Shown: positions 15,600 through 25,323, counted from the first letter of the stretch. The stretch: DNA of 64,000 bases from CABZJG01 sp965659715 (GCA_965659715.1 CBFHXE010000001.1:1-64000); one strand, 5' to 3'. Notes: generated from the letters alone by a model not told the origin. Made by a program: numbers and translations.

Positions 15600-18500
15600 G
15601 CTGCCCCCTCCATCGCCGCAATAACGGAATTACGCCTAGAGTTCCACAAACCGGCCTGATGTAACATTTCAAACCTTAATTTCATCGCTTCATACGCTTC
15701 GGGATTGTTTTCCTGCAAGAACAAACAAACCTCAGAATTGTCCAAGGTGGCCTCGTAATATAGATCAAATAGATGCGTTGAAACAACATTGGCAAGCTGG
15801 GCAAAGCTTGCCATGTGATCGAGGGTGGCTGCAATCTCTGCAGCGCCTCTGAAACCATGGCGCTGCATGCCTGCGATCCAATTTGGATTGCTGGCCCGAG
15901 ATTGAACAACACGAGCGATTTCTTCTGGCAAACTGCGCGCGCGCGGTGTTTCAGGCCGCGTGTTATCCATATGGTATAGCGCCGCCGTCCCACCGGTAAC
16001 GCTTTGTGCCGCTGCAAAACCTGCTTCATGGGTTGCATAATCTGCTGCAAGCAAAAGATCAGTTTCACATAGGTCCTGCAGGTGAACGAAACTATCGGCT
16101 TTGGCAACGCGGTCGGCAATTGCTTGGGGTTGATGGCTAACTTTTTCACCATCAAAGGCATAGGCGCTTGCCGCGAGCCAGGCGTGACCAGCCGCGGCGC
16201 GGGCTTGGTCGGTGTATTGTTCTGCTAGATCGCTCATGTCCAATCCATAGCTTGCCGGGGCAGGGCCAAAGACACGGCTATGATGTGATGTTGCCACAAA
16301 GGGGTTCCAGTCTACGGCTTCGTCTCGTACAGCCAAAGTGCGAACGGCTTGGCCAAATAATGCGGATAGGGTTGGAAAAACATCGCGGAAAAGTCCTGAG
16401 ATTCTTAGTGTGACATCAAGTCTTGGCCGCTCAAGTTCGGCGATGGGAATAATTTCAATACCGCTAACACGTTCAGAGCCTTTATCCCACTTTGGTTTGA
16501 CGCCCAGAAAATGTAGGGCCATGGCAAATTCTTCTCCGGCCGTGCGCATCGTGGCCGAACCCCAAAGATCAACGATAAGCGTTTTGGGGTATTCGCCTTG
16601 ATCCTGCAAATGCCGACGCACCAGTTCTTCTGCCAGTTTCACGCCCTGTGCATAGGCTGATCGTGTCGGCACTGAGCGTGGGTCTGTGGTGTAAAGATTG
16701 CGGCCTGTGGGCAGCACATCAGATCGTCCGCGATAGGGTGAACCGGAAGGTCCTGCTTCGACCCGTTGGCCGGCAAGCGCGGCCAGAAGGCCCGCGCGTT
16801 CGCTGTGTGCAGAGGCCGCCACATCGAAGGATGACTTTATTTCGGATGTTCGCCCAAAAATATGGAGGCCATCGCCATACTGGCTTTCTTTTATATCGCA
16901 AACAAACCGGTCTATGCGTGTGATGGCCTCTGCTGCCGAAGCGGCTTGATCGAGCCCAAGATCGGCTTCAACACCGAGCGCCTGGGCTTCGCTGCGAATG
17001 TCTATTTGGAGGCGGTCGCGGCGTTTAGGGTCCAATCCGTCTGCGTTGGAAAATTCATCCAGCAAGGCTTCTAGCTGTGACATCCGGCCGGGTAGGGCGC
17101 TTGGTTTCAAAGCTGGGGGCACATGGCCCAATGTGATGGCTCCAATCCGCCGTTTCGCTTGTGCCGCTTCGCCCGGATCATTTACGATAAAGGGATAAAT
17201 TACAGGAAGTTCACCAATGAGCGCTTCGGGCCAGCATTCGTCCGATAGGGCAACGGATTTGCCCGGCAACCATTCTAGAGTGCCATGGGCGCCTATATGA
17301 ATAAGCGCATCTGCAGTAAATACATGTCTTAGCCACAAATAAAACGCGACGTAAGAGTGGCGCGGCGTGCGCGTTGTGTCGTGATAATCATTGTCACGAT
17401 CATTTTTCCATCCCCGTTCGGGTTGCAGGGCAAGAATGGCGTTTCCTTGCTCTAGGGCGGAGAATTCAAAGACCCCACCAGATACCAGAGGATCATCATG
17501 TGGATTTCCCCAAATATCTTTCAGCGCTTTTTGAAGCCCTTCTGGAAGCAGCCTTAAAGCCTTTTCATAGGCGTTTACCGGCCATTCTAATTTGGCTTTT
17601 CCAAGCTCGGTTGGCAGATCATCACAGGTTTGAATATAATATCCGTCTTCTGCAAGATCTTTAAGGATACTCTTTGCCGAGGCCATCGCATCAAGTCCAA
17701 CAGCATGGGCCATTTGCCAGGGTTTACCGGGATAGGTGGACAGAATTAAAGCCGGTTTTTTTTCTTTGATCGGCTTAACTTGTAAATCGATATGCCCCTT
17801 CACACGGCGCGCCAGTGCTTTAATGCGTTCGTAATCGGGTTGATGGGCAAACCTTGAAAATTCCAATTCACGATCTTTGACGCCAGCTTGTTTAAATGAA
17901 GCAACGCCCGAAAAAATACGTCCATCAACTTCTGGCAAAACCACATGCATCGCAAGATCAGCAGGCGATAACCCACGTTCTCCATCGCGCCACGCCGACC
18001 GAGTAGATGTTGCGAGGGCCATTTGAAAAACAGGAACATTTGCAACATCAAGCGGAGAGGTTCCAGTCGATCCTTTACCCGAAAACGCGGTTGCATTAAT
18101 TATAGCTGCTGGTTTTAGATATTTTATTTGCCGTGTAAGCCAGGCGGCAGCTTGGGGCTCTTTAAGCGACGGAGCATAGAGCCCAAGAGTATTATAACCA
18201 TACTGTTCTAACTCGCGGCTTATAGCCTCAATTGGGGCTAGGTCTGCTGCACGTAAGTATGAGAGATAAAAGCTCAATATTACCAGATGCTTATCCCTAT
18301 TTTCAAGATTGAAAGCGGTTGGGCAAAGAATACCAGACTGATGTGTCCAAGCGCCAACTTGGGGAAGCGATTTGCTAACTAAATCCGGGCGAGCGTATAG
18401 GCCTGAGGCTAGTGCAAGCTGTGCAAGAGCCGCGCGCGCCGCTGGCGCGCCGCCGGTTTCACAAAGCATGGATAAGCGCCTTAATGTGGATATTGGCAGT

Positions 18501-18895
18501 GTGGATATTTCATCCAATTGCGGATCTATACGGCCATCCGCTGATAAAACAGCCAGTGCTATACCCTTTTCAAGTGCTAGGGCACGAACCTGTTGCAGGC
18601 CATAAGACCAATAAGGCATGCCCCCAATAAGCCGGATCAAAATACCGCGCGCGCCAATTAGAGTTTGCTCAATGTAAGTGTCTACGGAAAGCGGATGCTT
18701 TAGGGCCGTAAGATTGGCCAGCCTTAAGGATGGTAAATGAGCTTTGTCTTGATGCCAACCCGCGGCAAAAGCGCCTAGATCACTGTCTGAAAACGACAAA
18801 ACCACAAGATCAGCAGGGCTTTGCCCCAAATCTTGCGGTGTGTCGGTTTCCTCCAACCCATGGCTTTCGCGAAAGATCACATGCATTGACTGCAT
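15596..18895 (-). CDS. cobN: Cobaltochelatase subunit CobN
   Basis: At 1099 residues this matches the large chelatase subunit that binds hydrogenobyrinate a,c-diamide and inserts Co(II) with the AAA+ CobST complex. Signatures are GQSPADLVVLSFSDSDLGAF near residue 25, the HIGAHGTLEWLPGKSVAL segment near 540 and the long C-terminal catalytic part with a HGFRGAAEIAATLDH motif. The N-terminus is ambiguous: ATG 18895 directly follows the cobW stop, while ATG 18886 stands 12 bases after a GGAG and gives the common MH start. cobS and cobT are not in the window. Confidence 0.93.
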   Translation of the reverse strand: MQSMHVIFRESHGLEETDTPQDLGQSPADLVVLSFSDSDLGAFAAGWHQDKAHLPSLRLANLTALKHPLSVDTYIEQTLIGARGILIRLIGGMPYWSYGLQQVRALALEKGIALAVLSADGRIDPQLDEISTLPISTLRRLSMLCETGGAPAARAALAQLALASGLYARPDLVSKSLPQVGAWTHQSGILCPTAFNLENRDKHLVILSFYLSYLRAADLAPIEAISRELEQYGYNTLGLYAPSLKEPQAAAWLTRQIKYLKPAAIINATAFSGKGSTGTSPLDVANVPVFQMALATSTRSAWRDGERGLSPADLAMHVVLPEVDGRIFSGVASFKQAGVKDRELEFSRFAHQPDYERIKALARRVKGHIDLQVKPIKEKKPALILSTYPGKPWQMAHAVGLDAMASAKSILKDLAEDGYYIQTCDDLPTELGKAKLEWPVNAYEKALRLLPEGLQKALKDIWGNPHDDPLVSGGVFEFSALEQGNAILALQPERGWKNDRDNDYHDTTRTPRHSYVAFYLWLRHVFTADALIHIGAHGTLEWLPGKSVALSDECWPEALIGELPVIYPFIVNDPGEAAQAKRRIGAITLGHVPPALKPSALPGRMSQLEALLDEFSNADGLDPKRRDRLQIDIRSEAQALGVEADLGLDQAASAAEAITRIDRFVCDIKESQYGDGLHIFGRTSEIKSSFDVAASAHSERAGLLAALAGQRVEAGPSGSPYRGRSDVLPTGRNLYTTDPRSVPTRSAYAQGVKLAEELVRRHLQDQGEYPKTLIVDLWGSATMRTAGEEFAMALHFLGVKPKWDKGSERVSGIEIIPIAELERPRLDVTLRISGLFRDVFPTLSALFGQAVRTLAVRDEAVDWNPFVATSHHSRVFGPAPASYGLDMSDLAEQYTDQARAAAGHAWLAASAYAFDGEKVSHQPQAIADRVAKADSFVHLQDLCETDLLLAADYATHEAGFAAAQSVTGGTAALYHMDNTRPETPRARSLPEEIARVVQSRASNPNWIAGMQRHGFRGAAEIAATLDHMASFAQLANVVSTHLFDLYYEATLDNSEVCLFLQENNPEAYEAMKLRFEMLHQAGLWNSRRNSVIAAMEGAA

Positions 18896-19933
18896 TTACT
18901 CCATAAGAGTGGCTTCAATAGCGGTTCGGTTGATATTGTCATGTTCGCCGATAACAACCAGACGGCCTGATCGGGGTTCTTGTGATAACCACGGACGGTC
19001 AAATTGCGTCCGAACACGTGATCCGACAGCCTGCACCAAAAGCCGCATGGGTTTATCTTGTACCGCGGCATAACCTTTCACGCGCAAAATATTTTGCTCT
19101 TTTGCAAGTTGCTCAATACGGCGCGCTAATGTTTCTGGATTTTGCACTTCGTTCAACTCGACAACAATGCTGTCAAAGTCTTCATGATCGTGATCATGCG
19201 GCGCATCGTGATGCGATGGTCTTGCATCCATATCATCCTCTGCTGCCGCCTCTAAGCCCAGAATAATGCGGGGATCAACCACACCTTCTGCCACCTCAAC
19301 CACGGGCAAGGGGCGGGGAGATTCCGCTTTTATGATTTCTTTGGCCTTTTCTATCCCGTCAGCGCTGGCCAAATCAGGTTTTGTCAAAAGAATAAGATCA
19401 GCACAAGCTATCTGATCTTCAAACACCTCTGACAAAGGTGTTTCGTGATCAAGGCTATCATCGGCTGCACGCTGCGCCTCAACTGCATCAATATTTGGCG
19501 CAAACCGACCAGCAGCGACCGCTTCGGCGTCAGCCAGCGCGATCACGCCATCCACGGTGATCCGCGAGCGAATATCTGGCCAGTCAAATGCTTTGAGTAA
19601 AGGCTTAGGAAGCGCCAACCCAGAAGTTTCAATCAAAATATGCTCTGGCCGCGGTGAAAGCGCCATCAAAGCTTCTATGGTTGGAATAAAATCATCTGCG
19701 ACAGTGCAGCAGATACAGCCATTTGCAAGCTCTAGAATATTTTCTGCGGGACACTCTGGAATGGCACAAGATTTGAGGATGTCCCCATCAACGCCAACAT
19801 CGCCGAATTCGTTGACGATAACCGCCAATCGCTTACCACCTGGGTTCTGCATCAGGTGGCGGATCAATGTGGTTTTACCAGATCCTAAAAAACCTGTGAT
19901 CACCGTAACAGGAAGCTTTGTTAGATCAGTCAT
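18896..19933 (-). CDS. cobW: CobW-type G3E GTPase, cobalt chaperone
   Basis: The 345-residue protein has Walker A GFLGSGKTT near residue 13, the metal-binding GCICC motif near 72, a guanine-specificity LLTKPD motif near 182, a His/Asp-rich stretch (SHHDAPHDHDHEDFD) near 240 and a C-terminal CobW_C domain. Family members deliver cobalt, or related metals, to targets. Between DUF1636 and cobN the role is most likely cobalt delivery for CobN. It overlaps the DUF1636 stop by 8 bases and abuts cobN. Confidence 0.92.
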   Translation of the reverse strand: MTDLTKLPVTVITGFLGSGKTTLIRHLMQNPGGKRLAVIVNEFGDVGVDGDILKSCAIPECPAENILELANGCICCTVADDFIPTIEALMALSPRPEHILIETSGLALPKPLLKAFDWPDIRSRITVDGVIALADAEAVAAGRFAPNIDAVEAQRAADDSLDHETPLSEVFEDQIACADLILLTKPDLASADGIEKAKEIIKAESPRPLPVVEVAEGVVDPRIILGLEAAAEDDMDARPSHHDAPHDHDHEDFDSIVVELNEVQNPETLARRIEQLAKEQNILRVKGYAAVQDKPMRLLVQAVGSRVRTQFDRPWLSQEPRSGRLVVIGEHDNINRTAIEATLME

Positions 19934-20312
19934 TTTCTACCTCGATTGGGGGAATACGGGCGACACAGTTCTTACGAAAATGATCCGATCTTTCGCGCCA
20001 TGGTACTTTTCCATCTGCGGCATTCAGATACTTCTTCGCGCCATCAATGATGACATCAACGTGCTCTGCCGGGTTGATATTTCCGTAAACATAGCTCCAC
20101 CGTTCGGAGCTTCTTAAAACAATCGAGCATCCGTTTGAACAGTTTGCGAAACAAGAAACTGATTTAAGGGTGATTTCCGGCGGAAGATTAGCCCCTTGCA
20201 AAGCTTCTAGCAGACGTGTGCCCGGGCGGGTTTCGTCTTCGGCATTTGTCACACCATGGCGACAGGACTTGCAGACCAAGAGCTCAATCGGTTTAGGACG
20301 GTTTTCCTGCAT
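19926..20312 (-). CDS. DUF1636 family Cys-rich metal-binding protein
   Basis: A 128-residue protein with paired cysteines near the N-terminus (LLVCKSCRHG) and a second set in SCFANCSNGCSIVL near 60-73, resembling a thioredoxin-like 2Fe-2S fold. The function is not established. It is the first gene after the second cobalamin riboswitch and is coupled to cobW, so a role in cobalt handling or redox is plausible. ATG 20312 is supported by GAGGAA six bases upstream; the longer frame to 20354 adds 14 unlikely residues. Confidence 0.82.
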   Translation of the reverse strand: MQENRPKPIELLVCKSCRHGVTNAEDETRPGTRLLEALQGANLPPEITLKSVSCFANCSNGCSIVLRSSERWSYVYGNINPAEHVDVIIDGAKKYLNAADGKVPWRERSDHFRKNCVARIPPIEVEND

Positions 20313-20421
20313 CGTGTTCCTCGGGTCATCCTTGGGCAACGTCCGGTAGGGCAAAGCAGGGCACGTGAAAGTTCACGTGGACCGCCCCGGCACACCCCGT
20401 CCGGACTGGGTTATAATTCAT

Positions 20422-20613
20422 GTTGGCAGGTCTCCCGGCTTGCAGATTCAGAGGCTTGCACCTCAACGCGCAACGCACCTTCCCGGTTTTGCCAGTGGAT
20501 GGCGTGCGCTTTCTGGTCACGGTCGCGGGGGCGGCTGCATTTCGGCTTAGACATTTTAGGCGTCGTAAAACCGTTCGCATTCCCTCTTCGCCTGTTCTAA
20601 GAACAGGAACCAA
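20422..20613 (-). promoter_or_regulatory. Cobalamin riboswitch upstream of DUF1636-cobW-cobN
   Basis: On the minus strand the conserved blocks follow in order: GCGAAGAGGGAATGCGAACGG near 20590, GCAGCCGCCCCCGCGACCG near 20530 (B12 box core), the CCACTGG arm near 20500, CCGGGAAGGTGCG near 20475 and AAGCCGGGAGACCTGCC at 20424-20441. Between it and the DUF1636 start lies a strong hairpin, CACGTGAA-CT-TTCACGTG near 20362-20379, without a U-tract. It may belong to the expression platform. Boundaries are approximate. Confidence 0.92.
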
Positions 20614-20666
20614 CGTTGAATTGCAATGCGCCATGGGCGTAGGCAAGTCAAGCAAAAGGAATGAGA

Positions 20667-21275
20667 ATGGTGGACGAAAATCAACGGCACAAAGCAAAAA
20701 TGCAGAAGATCAAGGCTGCGCGTGATAAAATAATGCAATCAAAGACTAAAGAAAAAGGTCTTATTATGGTGCATACCGGCGCGGGCAAGGGAAAATCATC
20801 CTCTGGGTTTGGTATGATTATGCGCTGTATCGCGCATCAAATGCCCTGTGCAGTGGTTCAGTTCATCAAAGGGACATGGGTCACTGGCGAACGAAAGCTG
20901 CTGACAGAAAAATTTCAAGAAGAGTGCACATTTGTAGTGTCCGGCGAAGGCTTTACGTGGGAAACACAAGACCGCGAGCGTGATATAGCAGCGGCGCAAG
21001 CCGGATGGCAGCGCGCAAAAGAATTGATTAAGGATGAAAAATATCAATTTGTCCTTTTGGACGAGATAAACATCGCGCTGCGCTATGATTATATTGATAT
21101 TGATGAGGTGGTGGATTTTTTGCTGGCTGAAAAACCGCCTATGACCCATGTTTGTCTTACTGGGCGCAATACCAAGCCTGAATTGATTGAAGCGGCGGAT
21201 TTGGTCACTGAAATGACTTTGGTCAAACACCCGTTTAAAGATGGCGTTATGGCGCAATTGGGAGTGGAGTTCTAA
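20667..21275 (+). CDS. cobO: Cob(I)yrinic acid a,c-diamide adenosyltransferase
   Basis: A 202-residue CobO/CobA(Salmonella)/BtuR type ATP:corrinoid adenosyltransferase. The P-loop GAGKGKSSSGFG lies near residue 38, followed by VQFIKGTWVTGE near 65, VLLDEINIALRYDY near 130 and LTGRNTKPELIEAADLVTEM near 160. It attaches the adenosyl group used by enzymes such as NrdJ. ATG 20667 is chosen because AAAGGA ends six bases upstream, whereas ATG 20661 touches that site. It is divergent from the riboswitch-led operon and followed by cobQ after 2 bases. Confidence 0.92.
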   Translation: MVDENQRHKAKMQKIKAARDKIMQSKTKEKGLIMVHTGAGKGKSSSGFGMIMRCIAHQMPCAVVQFIKGTWVTGERKLLTEKFQEECTFVVSGEGFTWETQDRERDIAAAQAGWQRAKELIKDEKYQFVLLDEINIALRYDYIDIDEVVDFLLAEKPPMTHVCLTGRNTKPELIEAADLVTEMTLVKHPFKDGVMAQLGVEF

Positions 21276-21277
21276 CG

Positions 21278-22723
21278 ATGCCCGCCTTTATGGTGCAGGG
21301 AACTGGATCAAACGTGGGAAAATCCCTCCTTGTGGCGGGGCTGTGTCGTGCGCTTTATCAAAGAGGGATTAAAGTTGCTCCCTTTAAGCCGCAGAATATG
21401 TCAAATAATGCGGCTGTGACCTCAGACGGCGGAGAAATTGGCCGTGCTCAGGCCTTGCAGGCCCAAGCCTGTGGCCTTTCGCCAATATGTGATATGAATC
21501 CGGTTTTATTAAAACCGGAGAGTGAAACAGGCTCGCAAGTAATCGTACAAGGCAAACGCTTTGCCACCAGTAAAGCCCGTGAATACGCAGCCCTTAAGCC
21601 AAAATTATTGCCTTATGTTGTGGATAGTTTTGAACGTCTAAAATCAAATCATGATTTGGTGGTTGTTGAAGGCGCGGGCAGTCCTGCAGAAATTAATTTG
21701 CGGGCTGGTGATATAGCAAATATGGGCTTTTCATGCGCTGCAAATGTTCCTGTGTTACTGGCGGGGGATATCGACAGAGGAGGGGTAATTGCCCAATTGG
21801 TGGGGACCAAAGCAGTTCTTGATCCGGAAGATGAAAAGCAAATTATCGGATTTTTAGTGAATAAATTTCGCGGTGATCCGCAATTGTTTGATGACGGCTA
21901 CAACCTGATCGAACATAAAACAGGCTGGCCAGGCTTTGGGGTCGTTCCCTATTTTGCAGATGCCTGGAAACTACCTGCAGAAGATGCTTTGGATATTTCA
22001 ACACCCCACAGATCTGGGAAACCGCATATCGTGTGTCTTGGGTTGTCACGCATTGCCAATTTTGATGATCTCGATCCACTTTCCAATGATCCAGACTTAA
22101 GAGTGACCATTTTAAAAGCGGGCCAAACAATTCCAGTTGATGCTAGCTTGGTGATTGTCCCGGGAAGTAAATCAACAACCGGTGACCTAGACTATTTGCG
22201 CCTGCAGGGCTGGGATATAGATCTTTTAGCCCATCACCGCCGTGGAGGATATGTATTGGGCATTTGTGGCGGTTATCAGATGCTTGGTGCATCGATTGAT
22301 GATCCAGAGGGAATAGAGGGCGCAAAAGGTGTTACAGAGGGCTTGGGCTTGTTAAATACAAAAACCGTCATGAAACCAAAAAAAGCGCTTACCGAAGTTG
22401 TAGCTCGGCATCTGGATACGGGCTTAGATTTCTCGGGATATGAGATTCATATCGGGCAGACGAGCGGCCTGGATTGCGCGCGCCCCTTTGCAAGTATTGG
22501 TGATGTCAATGAGGGTGCGATCAGTAAAGATGGTCGCATTTTTGGAAGCTATCTGCATGGCATGTTCTCAGATGATGATTTTCGTCGATCTTTTCTGGGG
22601 CAAATGGGTATAGCGGCCAGCCAGTTGTCCTATGCAGAAAGTGTTGAGAGAACATTGGATGATTTGGCACAACATATTGAGTTTTATGTCGACTTGGATC
22701 GTTTGGTAGATTGTGCTCGGTAA
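21278..22723 (+). CDS. cobQ: Adenosylcobyric acid synthase
   Basis: The 481-residue CobQ/CbiP protein has an N-terminal ATPase domain (MVQGTGSNVGKS, then PFKPQNMSNNAAVT near 39) and a C-terminal glutamine amidotransferase. The nucleophile Cys is in GICGGYQMLGA near 328, with the partner His in GSYLHGMF near 423. It performs the b, d, e and g amidations of adenosylcobyrinate diamide. It shares the cobO transcript and its stop lies 2 bases from the convergent serine hydrolase stop. Confidence 0.94.
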   Translation: MPAFMVQGTGSNVGKSLLVAGLCRALYQRGIKVAPFKPQNMSNNAAVTSDGGEIGRAQALQAQACGLSPICDMNPVLLKPESETGSQVIVQGKRFATSKAREYAALKPKLLPYVVDSFERLKSNHDLVVVEGAGSPAEINLRAGDIANMGFSCAANVPVLLAGDIDRGGVIAQLVGTKAVLDPEDEKQIIGFLVNKFRGDPQLFDDGYNLIEHKTGWPGFGVVPYFADAWKLPAEDALDISTPHRSGKPHIVCLGLSRIANFDDLDPLSNDPDLRVTILKAGQTIPVDASLVIVPGSKSTTGDLDYLRLQGWDIDLLAHHRRGGYVLGICGGYQMLGASIDDPEGIEGAKGVTEGLGLLNTKTVMKPKKALTEVVARHLDTGLDFSGYEIHIGQTSGLDCARPFASIGDVNEGAISKDGRIFGSYLHGMFSDDDFRRSFLGQMGIAASQLSYAESVERTLDDLAQHIEFYVDLDRLVDCAR

Positions 22724-22725
22724 GC

Positions 22726-23901
22726 CTAAGATTTTTTTAACTCTTGATAAACTGCATTTTGCAGATCTTCTATGAGCGGAACGCCGCTTCCAATAAATTG
22801 GGTCATAATTACGCCGGTCAGTTGCTCTTTAGGATCAACCCAGAAAAAAGTGCTGGCTGCACCAGCCCAGCCAAATTCATCGAGATTTGTGGCTGCAATT
22901 GCAGCACTCGGATCTAGCATAACGCGGCCAATTAAATTCCAGCCATAGCCAGCCAGCGGCCAATATGAGATACGCAAAGGCAACTCGTTTTGTGGCACCC
23001 TGTTTGGATGCATCAGTTCTAAAGTCTTGGGCGATAAAACTACTTCGCCTGACGGTGCTTTGCCATTCAATAGCATTCTGACAAAAGCGGCATAATCATT
23101 CATGGTAGAAAACAACCCATAGCCGCCACGGCAGAATTTGTGTGATCCTGTGGGGTGTTTGTCACTCACCTCCATTGGGTTCAATATATGCTTTGGGGGG
23201 ATAATCGGTGGAACGCTTTGTAAGTCGCTAATGCCGTACATACTCATTAAGCGTGGCAGATCTTTTTGCGCAAGATTGTACTTGGTATCATGCATTTTAA
23301 GCGGTTTAAAAATCATTTTTTCTAAAAGAACTTGGATGGATTCGCCTGTGGCTCGTTGAATAATATGCGCCAGCACGTCAGTTGAAACACTATAGCGCCA
23401 AGCAGATCCGGGATGAAAGGCAAGAGGTAGCTCACACAAGGCGTCCATCATGCCATTCAGATCGCGCTCTGCATCACCCATAATTTCTGCCTCCCGATAA
23501 TAGGGGGAAACATGACATCCCATGATGAATTCATAGGTGAATCCGGCGCGGTGGGTTAGCAAATGTTCAATAGTTATTAAGGTATTGGCCGGCTCAATTT
23601 CGCCGTTTGCATGCAGTACAGTCATTGCTGCAAAGCGCTCATCATATTCCGAAAGTGGATCTGTTAAGCTAAAAGACCCTTGTTCTATCAATTGCAATGC
23701 AAGCACCGATATTATTGGCTTTGTCATCGAATAAATGCGGTAAATTGCGTTTTCGGGAATTGGCGTTTTCTTTTCAAAATCCGCATACCCAGCCTGACCT
23801 TGGAAAAGACAAGACTGGTTTTTTTCTACACGCCATTCGATGCCCGAGAACTTTTCCTTAGATACGTATTGGTTTGCAATTTTCTGTAAGGCATCGGACA
23901 C
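22726..23901 (-). CDS. Serine hydrolase of the class C beta-lactamase-like family (family VIII esterase type)
   Basis: A 391-residue protein with the active-site SxxK in YSMTKPIISV near residue 57, a tyrosine motif YSVSTDVLAHI near 166 in place of the YxN of true AmpC enzymes, and LLTHRAGFTYEF near 111. The family includes EstB-like esterases and D-aminopeptidases; true beta-lactamase function is unlikely because no signal peptide is seen. GTG 23901 is used with GGAG seven bases upstream. It is transcribed away from the MFS gene and its substrate is unknown. Confidence 0.8.
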   Translation of the reverse strand: MSDALQKIANQYVSKEKFSGIEWRVEKNQSCLFQGQAGYADFEKKTPIPENAIYRIYSMTKPIISVLALQLIEQGSFSLTDPLSEYDERFAAMTVLHANGEIEPANTLITIEHLLTHRAGFTYEFIMGCHVSPYYREAEIMGDAERDLNGMMDALCELPLAFHPGSAWRYSVSTDVLAHIIQRATGESIQVLLEKMIFKPLKMHDTKYNLAQKDLPRLMSMYGISDLQSVPPIIPPKHILNPMEVSDKHPTGSHKFCRGGYGLFSTMNDYAAFVRMLLNGKAPSGEVVLSPKTLELMHPNRVPQNELPLRISYWPLAGYGWNLIGRVMLDPSAAIAATNLDEFGWAGAASTFFWVDPKEQLTGVIMTQFIGSGVPLIEDLQNAVYQELKKS

Positions 23902-24087
23902 GCTGTATCTCCTTCTACATACGGATCAGTTCTGGCAGAATTTGTATTGAACTTGATACTTTTTGATTTAGCAACAAAAATTCGTTTCCATAGAAATACC
24001 ATTGCCCTGTCTGCTTAAAGATGAGATTTTTCTGTTCTTTTGGTTAAATTGAATCTAGCTAAATTGAATGCACTGGAATGGAAAAAA

Positions 24088-25323
24088 ATGCAATTTTTTA
24101 CGTTCTTAAAAAACAACCTTGCTTGGCTTGGGGCAGGCGCATTGCTGGCTTTTTTATCCAGCTTTGGGCAAACCTTTTTTATATCAATCTTTTCTGGTCA
24201 TATCCGAGCGGAATTTGGACTTTCCCATGCTGCTTGGGGCGGCATTTATTCATTGGGAACAGGGGCCTCTGCCCTTGTGATGATTTGGGCCGGTATTTCA
24301 AGCGATTACATTCGAACCCGAACTCTTGGAACCGTTGTCATTATTGCCTTGGCCTTTTCGTCTATCGCGATGGCTAATCTGTATGTGGTCGCTCTATTGC
24401 CCGTGATTATTTTTTCCCTTCGCTTGTTGGGGCAGGGGATGTGTTCTCACTTGGCGGTTGTTGCAATGTCACGGTGGTTTATTGCCAGTCGCGGTAGAGC
24501 CTTGTCTATTGCGGGAATGGGATATTCTGTGGCAGAGGCCAGCTTGCCCCTATTATTTGTGTTTTTGATGGGCTTTATGCATTGGCGCAGTTTATGGTGG
24601 GTTGCTGCCTTTGTTCTCATTTTGGCGATCCCAATTTTGCGCCATCTACTTAGCAAAGAACGTGCGCCTCAATCTGTGGCACAAGATGCAATGTCTTTGG
24701 GTATGAAAAACCGTCATTGGACACGTTCTGAGACGCTGAGGCATCCCCTGTTTTGGTGCATGGTTCCTGCACTTCTAGGGCCAAGCGCATTCTCAACGGC
24801 GTTCTTTTTTCAGCAAGTTCATTTTGCCGAGATTAAAGAATGGGAGCATATTACGCTGGTGAGTTTTTTCCCATTTTTCACTGGATCATCCGTTTTGATG
24901 ATGGTGCTGTCTGGATGGGCGCTTGATCGATTTGGAACAGCACGGCTTATTGCGTTTTATCAATTGCCTATGATTTGTGCCTTTTTATGTTTTGCACTTG
25001 GCAGCGGACTCGCTGTGTTTGTGTTTGGGCTGTTTTTCCTATCGATGACTTCCGGGTCAAATGCAACTTTACCAAATGCTTTTTGGGCAGAGTTTTATGG
25101 AACTCAACATCTGGGCGCTCTTAAGGCCATGGCCGCGGCAATCATGGTTTTGGGATCAGCCATTGGACCTGGTATCACAGGGGTCTTGATTGACTATAAT
25201 ATCGGTCTTGAAACTCAGTATCTCTGGATCAGTGGATTTTTTGCGTTTTCAACGATGTTTATGATTGTCGGTATGGTGCTCTACGGCAAAGACTTAGAGC
25301 CTAAAATCCTTCAAGAAAGCTAA
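24088..25323 (+). CDS. MFS transporter
   Basis: A 411-residue membrane protein with about twelve hydrophobic segments. The first is near residue 12 (LAWLGAGALLAFLSSFGQTFF), and a basic loop SSDYIRTRTLG stands near residue 78 at the position of MFS motif A. It resembles the monocarboxylate/oxalate-formate antiporter branch, but the substrate is not deducible. ATG 24088 with an upstream GGA is preferred to the TTG at 24040, which adds a hydrophilic N-terminus. Its 3' end overlaps the convergent glk by 23 bases. Confidence 0.82.
   Translation: MQFFTFLKNNLAWLGAGALLAFLSSFGQTFFISIFSGHIRAEFGLSHAAWGGIYSLGTGASALVMIWAGISSDYIRTRTLGTVVIIALAFSSIAMANLYVVALLPVIIFSLRLLGQGMCSHLAVVAMSRWFIASRGRALSIAGMGYSVAEASLPLLFVFLMGFMHWRSLWWVAAFVLILAIPILRHLLSKERAPQSVAQDAMSLGMKNRHWTRSETLRHPLFWCMVPALLGPSAFSTAFFFQQVHFAEIKEWEHITLVSFFPFFTGSSVLMMVLSGWALDRFGTARLIAFYQLPMICAFLCFALGSGLAVFVFGLFFLSMTSGSNATLPNAFWAEFYGTQHLGALKAMAAAIMVLGSAIGPGITGVLIDYNIGLETQYLWISGFFAFSTMFMIVGMVLYGKDLEPKILQES

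Noticed and set aside
20326..20697. Minus-strand frame over the second riboswitch
   Set aside because: The riboswitch consensus explains this sequence, and the predicted protein has no motif.
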